This document shows positions 44,302 through 55,700 of a stretch of 64,000 nt of DNA, piece after piece. The notes below the pieces were generated by a model, which was not told the origin of the DNA, searched no databases, and worked only from the letters and a program-made list of their open reading frames with translations. The stretch comes from Celoporthe dispersa (Eukaryota; Ascomycota; Sordariomycetes; Diaporthales; Cryphonectriaceae): the NCBI GenBank assembly GCA_016584495.1, contig WAID01000004.1, positions 3,410,001-3,474,000 on the forward strand, read 5' to 3'. A program made the position numbers and the translations under genes. Position 1 is the first letter of the stretch. Every line of letters begins with the position of its first letter.

Positions 44302-46155
44302 ATGGCCACCAACAAGGAGAAACGCCCCAACTTCCTCGTGATCGTCGCCGATGACCTGGGCTTCAGCGACATAGCCCCCTTCGGCGGCGAGATCAACACC
44401 CCGAACCTGACCAAGCTGGCCGCCCAGGGCCTCCGCTTCACCGACTTCCACGCCGCGGCCGCCTGCTCCCCCTCGCGCGCCATGATCATGACCGGCACCG
44501 ACCACCACATCGCGGGGCTGGGCAACCTGATCGAGTGGACCAACATCAGCGGGCAGAACGACCCCAACGGCGGCATGTCCACCGCCCCGCAGCGCGGCAT
44601 GCCCGGCTACGAGGGCTACCTGAACGAGCGCGTCGCCGCCCTGCCCGAGATCCTGCGCGACGCGGGCTACCTCACCCTCATGGCCGGCAAGTGGCACCTG
44701 GGCCTCACCCCGGAGCGCTCCCCGCAGGCCCGCGGCTTCGAGCGCAGCTTCGCCCACCTCCCCGCCTGCAGCAACCACTACGCCTACGAGCCCAGGCTCG
44801 AGGCCCCGGACCAGATCCCCGGCTTCATGACCATGAGCTTCATCGCCCTGCACAGCGAGGACGGCGAGTACGTCAGGAAGCTGCCCGAGGGCTGGTACAG
44901 CAGCGACGGGTACGGCGACAAGATGGTCGACTACCTGAAGCAGTGGCACGCCGGCGCCGGGGATGACGGCGACGGCGGCGAGAAGGAGAGGAGGCCCTTC
45001 TTCGGGTACCTGCCCTTTACCGCGCCGCACTGGCCGCTGCAGGCCCCGCAGGAGTACATCCGCAAGTACCGCGGCGTCTACGACGACGGCCCCGACGCGC
45101 TGCGGCTGCGGCGCCTCCAGAGGCTCAAGGAGCTCGGCATGGTCGGCGCCGACGTCGAGCCGCACCCCGTGGTGGCCGAGGAGGTCAAGGAGTGGGCCGA
45201 CATGTCGGCCGAGGAGAAGGCCAACTCGTGCCGCGCCATGGAGGTCTTCGCGGGCATGGTCGAGTGCATCGACGCCAACGTGGGCAAGGTGGTCGACTAC
45301 CTCGAGTCGGTCGGCGAGCTGGACAACACGTTCGTGTGCTTCCTGTCCGACAACGGCGCTGAGGGCGCCGCCTACGAGGCCTACCCCATGGTCCAGGCCG
45401 GCATGATCCAGCACCTCAAGAAGTACTACAACAACCACATCGACAACCTGGGCAACGGCGACTCCTTCATCTGGTACGGCCCCCGCTGGGCCCAGGCCGC
45501 CACCGCCCCGAGCCGGCTGTACAAGGCCTACACCACCGAGGGCGGCGTGCGCGTGCCGTTCCTGATGAAGCCGCCCTCGTCCTGGCAGGACAAGGTCGAC
45601 AGGGGCAGCATCACCCACCAGTTCAGCACCGTCATGGACCTGGCCCCGACCATCCTCGACATGGCGGGCGTCCGGCACCCGGCCCCGACATACCAGGGCC
45701 GCGAGGTCGTGCCCATGCGCGGCAAGACCATGGTGCCCTACCTGCGCGGCGCCGCCGAGACCATCCACGAGAAAGACTTCATCAGCGGCTGGGAGACGTG
45801 CGGGCGGGCCGCCTGCCGCAAGGGCGACTGGAAGATCGTCTTCATCCCCAAGCCCAAGGGCCCCGAGAGGTGGCAGCTGTACAACCTGGCCAGGGACCCC
45901 GGCGAGGTGCACGACCTGGCCGAGCAGGAGCCCGAGAGGATGAAGGAGCTCATCAGGCTGTGGGACCAGTACGTGCTCGAGACGGGCGTGATCCCCCTGG
46001 CGCCCGAGCTGGGCCAGTGGATGGCCGCCATGGAGGAGCAGATGCCCGAGAATGCCTGGATCGAGTACGAGTACTGGAAAGACGGCGCGAGGGACGACCC
46101 CAAGAAGTTCACCAAGGACATCCCTCGCTTCGTGAGGCAGGTCAAGGCGATATAA
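44302..46155 (+). CDS. Arylsulfatase, type-I sulfatase family
   Basis: This formylglycine-dependent sulfatase hydrolyses sulfate esters and probably helps in sulfur scavenging. It is one exon of 617 aa starting at MATNKEKRPNFLV; the start at 44302 follows a long purine-rich leader, and no upstream in-frame Met is plausible as the start. The CXPSR signature is AACSPSR with the modified Cys at residue 55. The metal-binding DD (ADD, residues 16-18) and FSDIAPFGGEI are near the start, AGKWHLGL and the GTDHHIAGLGNL block follow, and a late SDNGAEG provides the second metal-ligand region. No signal peptide is seen, so it is probably intracellular, unlike secreted arylsulfatases. It is nearly back-to-back, tail to tail, with a TPR gene 32 bp downstream. 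Confidence 0.92.
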   Translation: MATNKEKRPNFLVIVADDLGFSDIAPFGGEINTPNLTKLAAQGLRFTDFHAAAACSPSRAMIMTGTDHHIAGLGNLIEWTNISGQNDPNGGMSTAPQRGMPGYEGYLNERVAALPEILRDAGYLTLMAGKWHLGLTPERSPQARGFERSFAHLPACSNHYAYEPRLEAPDQIPGFMTMSFIALHSEDGEYVRKLPEGWYSSDGYGDKMVDYLKQWHAGAGDDGDGGEKERRPFFGYLPFTAPHWPLQAPQEYIRKYRGVYDDGPDALRLRRLQRLKELGMVGADVEPHPVVAEEVKEWADMSAEEKANSCRAMEVFAGMVECIDANVGKVVDYLESVGELDNTFVCFLSDNGAEGAAYEAYPMVQAGMIQHLKKYYNNHIDNLGNGDSFIWYGPRWAQAATAPSRLYKAYTTEGGVRVPFLMKPPSSWQDKVDRGSITHQFSTVMDLAPTILDMAGVRHPAPTYQGREVVPMRGKTMVPYLRGAAETIHEKDFISGWETCGRAACRKGDWKIVFIPKPKGPERWQLYNLARDPGEVHDLAEQEPERMKELIRLWDQYVLETGVIPLAPELGQWMAAMEEQMPENAWIEYEYWKDGARDDPKKFTKDIPRFVRQVKAI

Positions 46156-46187
46156 TTCATATTAGATTAGGCGAGGGCCGGTGCGTT

Positions 46188-47439
46188 TCATCCCTGCTTA
46201 AAGTTCATGCTGTATCCGCCCGTCTTTGGGTCCTGCTCCATCTTGAAGTTATCCGTACTCAGCCCAAACGGCTTCAGGATGCCATTGCCCAGCTGCGAAT
46301 CCGAGAGGAAAGTAGGGAAAAAAATAGTACTGCATTAGCCAAAAACCACCACAATATGATCGGTAGTGTAGAATAAGAAAGAAGAGAAGAAGGAGGGGCA
46401 AATAAAGAAAGAAAGAAAAGAAGAAAAAAAAAAAGCATGGCAGGCTTACCTCCTTGAGCTTCCCCCACATCTCAGCCGTCTCCTGCTCCTGCGCTGCCTT
46501 CACCCGCCGCGGCAGCGACCGCAGCTGTGCAGAGATAATCTTCCGGTCGCCGGCCGCGATATTATCCATCTTGGAGAGCAGCTTGTAGTCCTCCTCCGCG
46601 CCGGCCAGGCTCGACCACCCACCGGCCTCGCTGCGAGCCCGCGCCCGGCGCATCAGGGCCTTGTATCGGATGCGTCTCGAGTCCTCCTTTCGCTTACGGC
46701 GGGAGGCGGTCGCCGGATCATCGTCCTCTTCCTCCTCACCTCTCGCCGGTGCAGGTGCCGACCCGGCAGCGCCGGGCGACACAATCTCCTCCTCGACCTC
46801 TTCTTCTCCTGCCTCCTCCCTCCTCCTCCTCCTCCTCCTCCTCTCCTTGGCGGCCTCCTCCTCCTCTGCTTCCTCCTTGGCTAGCTTGTGGTCAACCTTG
46901 TCCAGCTTCTCGAGGGCCTTGGTCGCGGAACCGATGGCGTCCTTCCACTCCTCCAGCTTCAGGTGGCAGGCCGAGATGTTGGACTGCAGCACGGCGACCT
47001 CGAGGTCGAGGTAGTTGGGACAGGCGGACGTCGCGTCTGAGTACCTGGCCAGGGCCTCCGTGTACGAGCCTGCGTTGAAGAGGGCGTTGGCCTCGATCTT
47101 GTGGGCCTGGGACTCGGCGAGGAGTTCCTGTTGCGCGCGCGTGTGTGTGGACGTGGCACCGGTCGTGAGTAAGAGAGACATGTAATTTGGTCGAGAAGCA
47201 GGTTGTCTTGCAGAAAAGAAAAGAGGAGAAGAAGAGAGAGAGAGAAAAGGGAGCCTATGTGGGATCTATCTCACCTTTTCCTCCTCTGGTGAGAATCTGA
47301 CCGCCTCGGGCTCGTCTGGTGTGTCGTCATCCTGAGCATCGGCCTTGGGCGGAGGTTCGGCAGGCTGAGCAGGGTCTCCTGGCTTGCCGGAAACAGGAGG
47401 GCTGCCGCTGCTCGGTGCTGGGGCGGTCGTGTCAGACAT
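46188..47439 (-). CDS. Tetratricopeptide-repeat protein, TTC1-like, three exons
   Basis: Exons on the minus strand are 47439-47275, 47127-46450 and 46292-46188, phase 0 at both introns, giving 315 aa. The N-terminal ~50 residues are Pro/Ser/Asp-rich. Three TPR-like helical pairs follow (ANALFNAGSYTEALARYSDA; AVLQSNISACHLKLEEWKDAI; a later YKALMRRARARSEAG region). A charged insertion with runs of Glu and Arg (RRRRRRRREEAGEEEVEEEI) lies between them. The C-terminus reads LKPFGLSTDNF, then an acid patch and YSMNF, matching the conserved end of TTC1-type proteins (TPR adaptors that bind chaperones or signalling proteins). The exact client is unknown. It shares a 359-bp divergent promoter with the HAD phosphatase. 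Confidence 0.9.
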
Positions 47440-47798
47440 GATGGTGGTGTGGTGTCGGCGGGCGTGAGCGGTCTCCCTAGAAGAAGGGCTGGCTTGTTTG
47501 ACGGTGGAGGGAAATTTAAATGTTCACATGCGATCGGGGATGACCACTCCCTGTGTTTTAGGCGGATACCCCACTAAAGCTTGTGTCAGGGGTCGGCCCC
47601 TCGCTGTAACTATGTACTCCAGTGGTAGGGAATGCCCCTCACTACCCCTCCATCAGCAAGGGCCCTCGAGCGCTAGGGGAGATGGCTACGGGCATTCACC
47701 TACAAGGCGCCCTCTCTCTCTCCCTCGAACCCCTCAGCCAAACAACAGCTCTTGAGAACCAGACAACAGCTCGCCAGCAGCCAGCCACACCAAGCAGG
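47440..47798. promoter_or_regulatory. Short bidirectional promoter
   Basis: Only 359 bp separate the start codons of the TTC1-like gene (minus) and the HAD phosphatase gene (plus). The interval has no coding signal, an AT-rich AATTTAAAT core near 47511-47520 and CT-rich tracts near 47710-47730. Confidence 0.55.
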
Positions 47799-48880
47799 AT
47801 GGCTCCCAAGACAGAGTACGAACCACATCCCATTCCCTCTCCCACCCACCACCACCCCCCCCCTCCCTCCTCTCCTCCCCTCCGTCCAGGCTGGTCGCCA
47901 CCAGCACCAGACTGCTCCTGACTCACACTGACGCGCGCCTTGCGATCAACAACAGCTTCCCGCCCGTGCGGGCCTGCCTCTTCGACATGGACGGTCTCCT
48001 CCTCGACACCGAGGACATCTACACGAAGTGCATCAATATCGTCCTGCACAAGTACGGCCGGCCCGACCTGCCCTGGACCATCAAGGCCAAGCTGCAGGGC
48101 CGCCCCGGCCCCCAGGCCAACGAGCTCTTCCACTCGTGGGCCCAGCTCCCCATGGCTCACGACGAGTACCTGGCCCAGTACTCGGCCCTGCAGCGCGAGC
48201 ACTTCCCCAGCGCCAAGGCCCTGCCGGGCGTCGAGACCCTGCTCTCGGACCTGGGGCGGACGAGGTGGTGGGACGTCAGGAAGGAGGGCGAGGGCGGGTC
48301 CCGCGGGGACAGCAAGAGGGTACACATCGCCCTGGCCACGAGCAGCAACAGCGCCAACTTCGCCCTCAAGACCGCCCACCTGGCCGACCTCTTCTCCGTC
48401 TTCCAGAGCCCCCACCGCGTCCTGGGCGACGACCCGCGCATCCAGCCCGGCCGCGGCAAACCCCTCCCCGACATCTACCTCCTCGCCCTGGCCACCATCA
48501 ACGCCACCCTCCCGCCCGGCGAGCCGCACATCACCCCCGAGGAGTGTCTTGTCTTCGAGGACAGCGTGCCGGGCGTCGAGGCCGGCAGGAGGGCCGGCAT
48601 GCGCGTCGTCTGGTGCCCGCACCCGAGGCTCAGGGAGCTCTACGAAGGGCGCGAGGCCGAGGTGCTCGCCGGCAGGACGGGCGAGGCTGGCGAGGGTGTG
48701 GATGAGCACCAGCTCGGTGAGCTAGGCGACGGGTGGGCCGAGTACCTGCCGTCTCTCGAGGGTTTCCCTTATGCGAGGTACGGGATCGTGGTCCCGCCGA
48801 GGGAGGTGGACGAGCACGAAAGCATGAGGGAGACGGCGAGTACGGAAGGGGTGGGGGTGCAGAAAGGTCCAGAGGCGTAG
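47799..48880 (+). CDS. HAD-superfamily phosphatase, GS1/HDHD1-like
   Basis: This is a haloacid-dehalogenase-type hydrolase of 313 aa. A tiny 17-bp first exon (47799-47815) is joined to 47956-48880 so that the start reads MAPKTDFPPVRACLFDMDGLLLDTE. Motif I DxD is Asp16/Asp18 (LFDMDG). Motif II is the Thr/Ser of ALATSSNS, motif III the Lys in RGKPLPDIY, and motif IV the acids of LVFEDSVPGVEAGRRAGM. A cap domain sits between motifs I and II. Relatives include the yeast GS1 protein and human HDHD1 phosphatases, which act on small phosphorylated metabolites such as pseudouridine 5'-phosphate; this substrate is only inferred. The micro-exon is the part to verify; the remaining exon is secure. Confidence 0.9.
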
Positions 48881-49456
48881 AGAGCATCATCATCAAACAG
48901 GCAGAGGGATTCTTTTCACAGTATAGACGGATAGAGAGAAGAGGAATAGAGGCTGTAGAACGGATTAAATGAGGACCCAAGACTCAACACAAATCAGAGT
49001 CATCAAGTGAAGAAGGGAACGGAGTCGACAGTATTAGACCGTACAAGTGACACAGGGCACACGAAAGTATAGGCACTCTAGTAGATACATCAAGTTTCTC
49101 ATTTGGCCTGGATCGTGACCAGCCTCTTGAATGTGTTCCTCGTCCTCATGCGGATGGGTATCATCTAAGATCCGGCTTTGGAAGCAAAAAAAGAAAGAAG
49201 GAGAACAAGAAGAAAAGAAATAGAAAGCCCACCGGTAGAACCATGGTGCTTGCTCATAATGTATATAGGTAGAACCCCAGAGCATTTTTCCACCCCCCAC
49301 CCAACCATCTCTGATCCTTTTCTCATCAACATTTCACAAAAAAAAAAAAAAAAAAAAGATGCTCGCTTTCTGTTGCTGGCGTCATGACAAAAGAAGAAGA
49401 AAACCCCATTCCCCATTCCATAAACCAGTGGTCCCCTTGTGTTCGCTGGATGATCC
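48881..49456. other. 3' intergenic region between convergent genes
   Basis: AT-rich DNA with an A-run of about 18 at 49340-49358 and purine-rich tracts. Frames on both strands here are short, Phe/Ser/Lys-rich and shadow each other. No gene is supported. Confidence 0.45.
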
Positions 49457-52400
49457 TCATCTTACGCCAACCCTCGCTGCATATTTCTTCTCACCTGAAC
49501 CCATTTTCTCTCCCTTTACCTTTTTCTTTTTTTTTTCTTTCCATCGGTCCCTCACCTTGTTATCCCGGCGCCCCATCTCAATACGACCACATGGCCGCAT
49601 CGGCAAAGAATTTCCGGGCCCGTGCCCGCTTGATCTCTCGGATTTCTCAGCCCTCTCCGGCGGCTTATACCACTCACGATAGGGGTGATTGGGCTGGGTG
49701 AAATCCGCCTGCGCTAGCAGCGGGTTCACGGTCGGCCTCGCGCTCGGCGGCGTCGACGACACGGATGCGGGTGTGTACGTCGTCGTCGCCGCCGGGCTCG
49801 TGTGGGTGCTGGGGCTCGCCGTCGCGATGCTGTTGTTCCTGGCCGCCGCGGCTGGGAAAGAGGGTGCTGGTCCCGTCGTGAGATTCCCGCGGCGGGTCTC
49901 CGACATGGGCGTGGACAGGTGGATCGGGGTGGGCGGTGGTGGTGGTCCAGCTGGCGGCGGCTGTTTTTGTTGTTGGGAGGCGCGCTGGGGATCGTGCTGC
50001 GCCTGTGGGAGGTTCTGGTCGCGGCGGCCAAGGAACTGCTGGCCCATCGCCACTGCGGCGCCGAGCGGCCCGTCTTGTGCCAACGGCGAGATGGGAGGCT
50101 GCTGAGCTGCGTGGTGCGGCAGCGGTGTGCCTCCCGCACCTGATGATGCAGGGCCAGGGCAGGGGCCGCCGCCCGCTGCCGAGAAGGCCTCCTGCGACTC
50201 CCAGCCCCAGGCGCTCTTCAGCTCGCACTGGACACGTTTCAGGTTCCACCCGGTCTTCAGGTAGATGCGCATCAGGATGTCCAGAACCTCGTGCTGTTCC
50301 TGCCTCTCGGTGAGCACAGAGCCCGTGATGGCGAGCGCCCGTATGGCGATGGAGGCAACGGCGTGGTCTTTGGTGTGTGCTGCGATGCCGCAGGCCTGGT
50401 GCGCGTGGTGCAGCTGCACTTTCCGCGCCTCCCTCGTCATCGTCGCGTATGGCCAGGAGCGGGTTGATCTGTGCGAGGAGGCACATGGCTGTGTGGTAAA
50501 AGAGGCGGCCTACGATGGCGGAGCGCTTGATCAGCCTGCTCTTGGTCAGTATTCATGATGATGATGATGATGATGATGACGACTCCTCCTTCTTCAACAG
50601 GAGCAGATCACGCCGGGTAGAGGTAGGAATGCTCACCAGATGTGTGGGAAGCACGATTTCGTCCACGAGTTGAACAGGTACCCATAGGGCCTCATCGAGC
50701 TCGGGCAGTGGCCGTTCCACGTGTCGCACCACGTCTTCAGCTGCGACCACTCGGCAAAGCGGCTCTGCAGCCTCACCTGCTCATCGTGCGCGCTGGGCTC
50801 CTGGGACGGCGGGATGCTCGCCCGGAAGTTGGCCACCTTGGCCACGATGTACAGGATCCGGTGCACCCAGACCTCCTCGTCGCCGACGCCAGCGATGCTG
50901 CTCGCAAACCACGGCAGTGATTCCTCGGCGGCTACGGCCGAGGACATGCCGCCGCCGCCGCCGCCGCCGCCGCTCTCTGACTTGGGCGTCTTGATCCTGG
51001 GGCCGAACTGCGCTCCCGTCATGTTCATCAGCTCCTCTGGGTCTATACCCCAGTGGTCCGGGTCCCACGCGGTCGCCCAGTTGCACGCCAGGCAGCTGAG
51101 GACCTCCATGCCCACGTTCAGCCAGAAACACGCCCCGCCGATGCCTGTGCTCCTCGCGTCCCACTTACACTCGCGGATGAGAGCCCGCGCGCCGGCAATG
51201 TGCTTCATGCGGGACGCAGGCTTCTCGCTCATGATCTCGTACACGTTGAGCACGACCGCGGTCGTCGCGCACTCGGCCGTGTCCCGCTCCGGGTTCTGCA
51301 GGCTGCGCAGTAGCTGGGTCGTCGCCGTGTCGTAGTAGTGCAGCGCCTTGTCGTCCTTGTAGCTGCGGCGGTCGACCAGCGTCAGGTGTTTTACGCCGCA
51401 GGCGAGGAAGGCGCCGAGGAGCATGGGAGATTTGAGCGCGAGGTAGGGGATGACGCTCCCAAAGTGCTGCCGGCTGTCGAAGCTGTCCATCCACACCGCC
51501 ACCTCGTTGATAAAGACCTGCATGTAATGCACCTCCTCCGGCGAGCTGAGGTAGTCGCGCTCGCCGTTCTTTTCTGACTGGGGCGTCATCAGCCCGTCGT
51601 GAGGGTCTGGCCCGCCCGAGACGGTTGCGTGGCGGAACGGTCCGGGAGAGGATACAGCTGTCACCCTCTGGGGGACGAACGACGATGCCTCGCTCGACAC
51701 GTCGCTCGAGGTATACCCGTGTCTGGGCTGCATACCCTCGTCCCGCATGGCGAACGGGTCGTGGGCGGTCTCCAGGCCGAAGGCCGGCCCCCGCCCTCCT
51801 CCGCCCGAGTGAGATGATGTCGGCGTCGGGCCAGAGCCCATGGTCAGGAGAACCTCGCTGTCCTTTCGCGAGAACGTCTGGCCCATCGTCTCCTCGTAGC
51901 CGCTATACGCTGGTTCGTGATGCGAGCGAGCCAGGCCGCCCGCATAGTATAGATTAAGCGCGGCCTGTGGGTGGCACAGCAGGGTCGCTGCAGACTGGCT
52001 GGGCTCGGCCTGGACAGCTTCGACCGCCGGTGCCGGTCTCGCGTCGGTCTGGCTCACGTCGGGCTCTCGGGGAGGCGTGGCGGCTTGCTGACCAAGTCTG
52101 GCGTAACGTGCAAGTCCGCCGACGTATTCGGAGGCGATGTGGCGAGACTCGTCTTGGAATTTCACTATGTCGAGGGAAGGAGAGAAAGAAAAAAAGGATC
52201 AGTGAGGATAGTATCACACGAACCCCAATCTTCTCAAGGCCAGGAAGGGGAACAGCCAGCAAGCCGCGCCGAGGCACGCGCTGCGACCTCGCACCAAGGA
52301 GGATCGTGTCTGCACGACGCGGAAAGACTTACCCTGCCAGTCCACCGGTGGTAACAAGTACGGAGGCTGCTGAACCTTGAGATCGATGAAGTTCAGCCGG

Positions 52401-52762
52401 ATCCCACGCTCACAATTTCGGTTGCTCTTCTGACAGTTGACGCACACCGGCAAGGCCTCGTCGCACTTCAAATGCCGGTTCCTGCATGTCAGACATCCTG
52501 TCCTCACCCGTTTGGCCTTTGACAGGCCGGACGACGCTGCGGAGAGGCCCGGCTCCATAGATTCACTATGCTGACGGCTCTTTGGCCCCTCATCACCGGT
52601 AACGTCGTTGCCCTTGGAGGACGAGGGGGACATGTCGTCTGCGGTGATCCGGGAGACAGGGCTCACCGCCGAGGCGGCCCTAGCCCGAGAGATCCTCCGC
52701 CGTCCTCTGGCACCCGACACCTTTTGTCGTTTTGCGGGCGGAAGCTCAAAGTGCTCATCCAT
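49457..52762 (-). CDS. Large Zn2Cys6 transcription factor, three exons, one frame break
   Basis: Exons on the minus strand are 52762-52333, 52164-50637 and 50535-49457; after one correction the product is 1,011 aa. The start MDEHFELPPAKRQKV is chosen because upstream frame starts are non-ATG. The zinc cluster (residues 90-117, CX2CX6CX6CX2CX6C: CLTCRNRHLKC, LPVCVNC) follows a basic KRQK/RGRRR region. The long fungal regulatory domain includes PYLALKSPMLLGAFLACGVKHLT, MKHIAGARALIRECKWDARS and, across the third exon, IKRSAIVGRLFYHTA then HQACGIAAHTKD. In exon 3 the CCC at 50431-50433 (plus strand) is one base too long; removing it connects LAIRDDDE to EARKVQLHHA. The 3' tail after NPLLAQADF is doubtful. 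Target genes are not known. Confidence 0.85.
50553..50582 (+). repeat. ATG/CAT trinucleotide repeat in a regulator intron
   Basis: About nine units ATG (CAT on the coding strand) lie inside the second intron of the minus-strand Zn2Cys6 gene. Confidence 0.9.
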
Positions 52763-55700
52763 GGCGGCAGGGCTTGTCGTGGTGTGGTCGTCCGCCCTGC
52801 AGGTCCCGCTGGTCTTATACGCCGTCGGGACCTCATGGCCACCGTGACGGGGGCAAGCTTCCTGCTGCGGGGCCGGAGGAGAGTCCTGGGGCGGACCAGG
52901 AAACTTCGGAACGGCGGCAGGCTTGGCCTGTGGGTGGGAGAGGTCGAGGTGCTGGCGCCGTGGGTGTTCAGCAGCTACCACCGCGCCCACGCCAGGGCCA
53001 TACCCCGACGAGATGACGCCGGGAGGTGTCCCGTAGGTCGCCACGGCGACTGGTCTCCAGGCCGGAGAGATAGGCGGTGTCAACTACGCCGTCTTGTACC
53101 GATCGGCCGGTACGGAGGATTGCAGAGAGAGAGAGAGAGGGAGAGAGAGGGAAAAAAGCACGAGACACAAGTCAGGGTGTTCAAGACTTGGCTCTAGCGA
53201 GGGTGCATCGACCTGTCAGACAGTCGAGTCGCGTCGAGAATTGCCTCCAGCGGCAGCCGCCGCGAGGTGCGCAGAGAGAGCGCAGCGAAGGCGGGGAGGA
53301 GAAAGCTGTATATGCGGCGGCGGTAAGACGGAGATCATTTGGGAATCCGATGCGGCAGTTGGCCTGAGTGGTTGGTCAAGATCTGGCGATGTAACTGCAG
53401 CGTCCCGTGTCGTATAGAACAAGATGGTTCAGCGCACCTCTGTCCGGGGTGGGTGAGCGAGGCGCTGAAAGGGAGGCACCCGAGTGAGACCTACCCAGTA
53501 TTGGGTGGTGGTATCGATGCGACGATGACTATGTGCCGCAGGGTCTCATTTGGACATAGATCCAAACCAAATATCTTCGGCGCATATGTTCGTCGTCTTT
53601 GCTCCTAGGAACGGCGCGGCCCAGGGTGTCGTCCAGCTGAGCGGAGAAGAGGGTGCGAGGTAACGTTCCAAAATGCCTCGTTCCTCGCGCTCCCGGCCTT
53701 TCTCTCCTCTCCCGAGCCTGCGAGGCAGTTATGAAGATTGATTGTTGGCGCTTCTCGAGTCTTTTTGTCAGTCACCCAGAAAGAGCCGCGCGAGATTTCT
53801 GATTAGAGTTCGTGGCCCCAATAAGATGAGAGGGAGGGGGGGGGCGGGCGGTGCTGCTTAGTATGTGATAAACTTTCAGGGAGGCTATGAGATGAAGGGG
53901 GGGGGGTTGTAAGCAGAGCGGCCAGCGTGCATACCCAACAGCAAGCAGGAGAGTGCTGCCACGGACAAGATCGTTGAAGGCTGGTGTGCCCAGTATCCGG
54001 AATCTCGGGGTCTTGGGGAGGTAAAAAAAAAAATGAAGAAAAAAAAAGCCTAATTCTCCCCAGGCCGTCTCGCACCTAGTTAAGTGAGGGAGGGTCTTAT
54101 CGTGCAGCGGAGAGGGCACGAGAGGGCAGTTGGGAGTCGGGTTGCACACGGATAGCACAATTTCAAATCCCCCAGCCGATGTTGAGAGACAATTGGAGAG
54201 TCGAGCTGGCTGCTGGGCGCTCGTGTTACAGGGTCGTACAGCCCGCGCGCCGGGAAATGAGACGGCTTTGAGGCTGTCGTAGTCGAGATGAACAGGAACT
54301 CTCTCTCTCTTCCTCCTCCCAGGAGGTGTGCCTGGGCCGTCAGGTAATCGTACAGGTAGCAGCAACCGCTCCCAAGGCCGTCGTCGTCTTCTCGGCGGAG
54401 GGATCTCTCGGGCACTTGGACACTGGAAAGAATGGAAAAATCTAGCGCGCCCCGGCAGGACTCCCGATGTGGCGTAGGCGATAGTAGCCTGCATGTCAAG
54501 AGGAGCCTATCAGCGAAGAGGAGCGGAGCCGGGAGCCCTTCCGAGCTGAAGGAGTCAGGGTCGAGAGTCGTGGGTACCAACAGGGCTGGGGTATTAGGAT
54601 GGGGCTGGCAAGCGGGGGGAGGGCGTCCAGAGGGTCGTCGCAAGCCTGTGCCGTAGCTGTTGAGCAGATAGATAAGCGGGAGACTCGTGTGTAGATTGAC
54701 AGACAAGACGACAGCTTCGCAGATCCCGTCGTCAAGACCGAGTCCAGGTAGGGATGCGGGGATCTCGACACAGCACCAGAACCTACCTTGTTTTTTTTTT
54801 TTTCCCCCTTCTTTTCTTCCTTCTCCTTTCCATTCCTTTTCCCTCCCCTGTCCCCCCCCCGGACGACTCTATTACGTGTGGGAGGGGCAGCATGTCGATT
54901 CTTCTTCCGCCGACCCGAGGTTGGCGGTGTGCGTTTTGGCGCTGTCGGGGTTCGATTGCGCACTGCTTGTCTCGTCACCAGCACGGTCCCCACGAGGCCG
55001 CCATGCAGTTAAGAGAGGCGGCGGCGTCGGACTGCAGACAATAGCTAGCGGTCGATCTTTCTCCTCTGTGTGTGTACCGAGTAAGCGTCTTCGTACAGGG
55101 GCACAGGCTGGTGAGCAGTCGGTTGGCGTGCTCGAAACATTCCTGCGCTGTGCCATGCAGCTGGCGAGGTCTGGTCGCCCCACCCTCACGAGCGGGTGGC
55201 CTCGAGGTTCCAGGCGGGTCGGGGGGAGGTCCGGTTGGGCGGAGGCTGGCTGGAGCATCGTCATCCCTTGGCAGTGAACGTCCAGGCCGTCCCTCTCAGG
55301 TCGATCTGGCTGGAGAAAGGGAAAAAAAAAAAAAAAAAGGCGCCTAGCCGTAGTCCAAGAAGTAGTGACTCCCCGCCTGAGCCACGATAGTGCTGCAGCA
55401 GGTTCACGCCGCCACCTCTCTCCAACCTCGGGCTAAGGTAATCTCGAGACAGATTGACGTGCTCGCCGAAGAGAGCTGACGCACCCAGGCAGCACGGCAC
55501 GCATGGATTGCTTGGCAGCCAGGTCGAGGGCGGGAAAGACGGACTGTTGTCGAGACCCAGACTTGCCAGACAGGGCTTCACGTGGCACGCCTGGAATGAG
55601 CAGAGCACCCGCATGCACGTCATGTGGTCCCAGGACCGCACGCTGGGGAGGCTGGCGTTGAGACCGCAGGAAGCTTCCCAATCAATATCAAACCCCCTTG

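Noticed and set aside
43885..45912. 675-codon frame antisense to the arylsulfatase
   Set aside because: It lies exactly opposite a well-supported sulfatase gene and is long only because GC-rich codons remove stops on the other strand. Its translation is Gly/Val/Ala/Leu-rich with no domain.
53772..54706. Overlapping 200-240 codon frames in the gap upstream of the regulator
   Set aside because: Composition is Pro/Arg/Ser/Leu-rich, frames overlap on the same strand in different phases, and no domain or splice-supported structure is seen.
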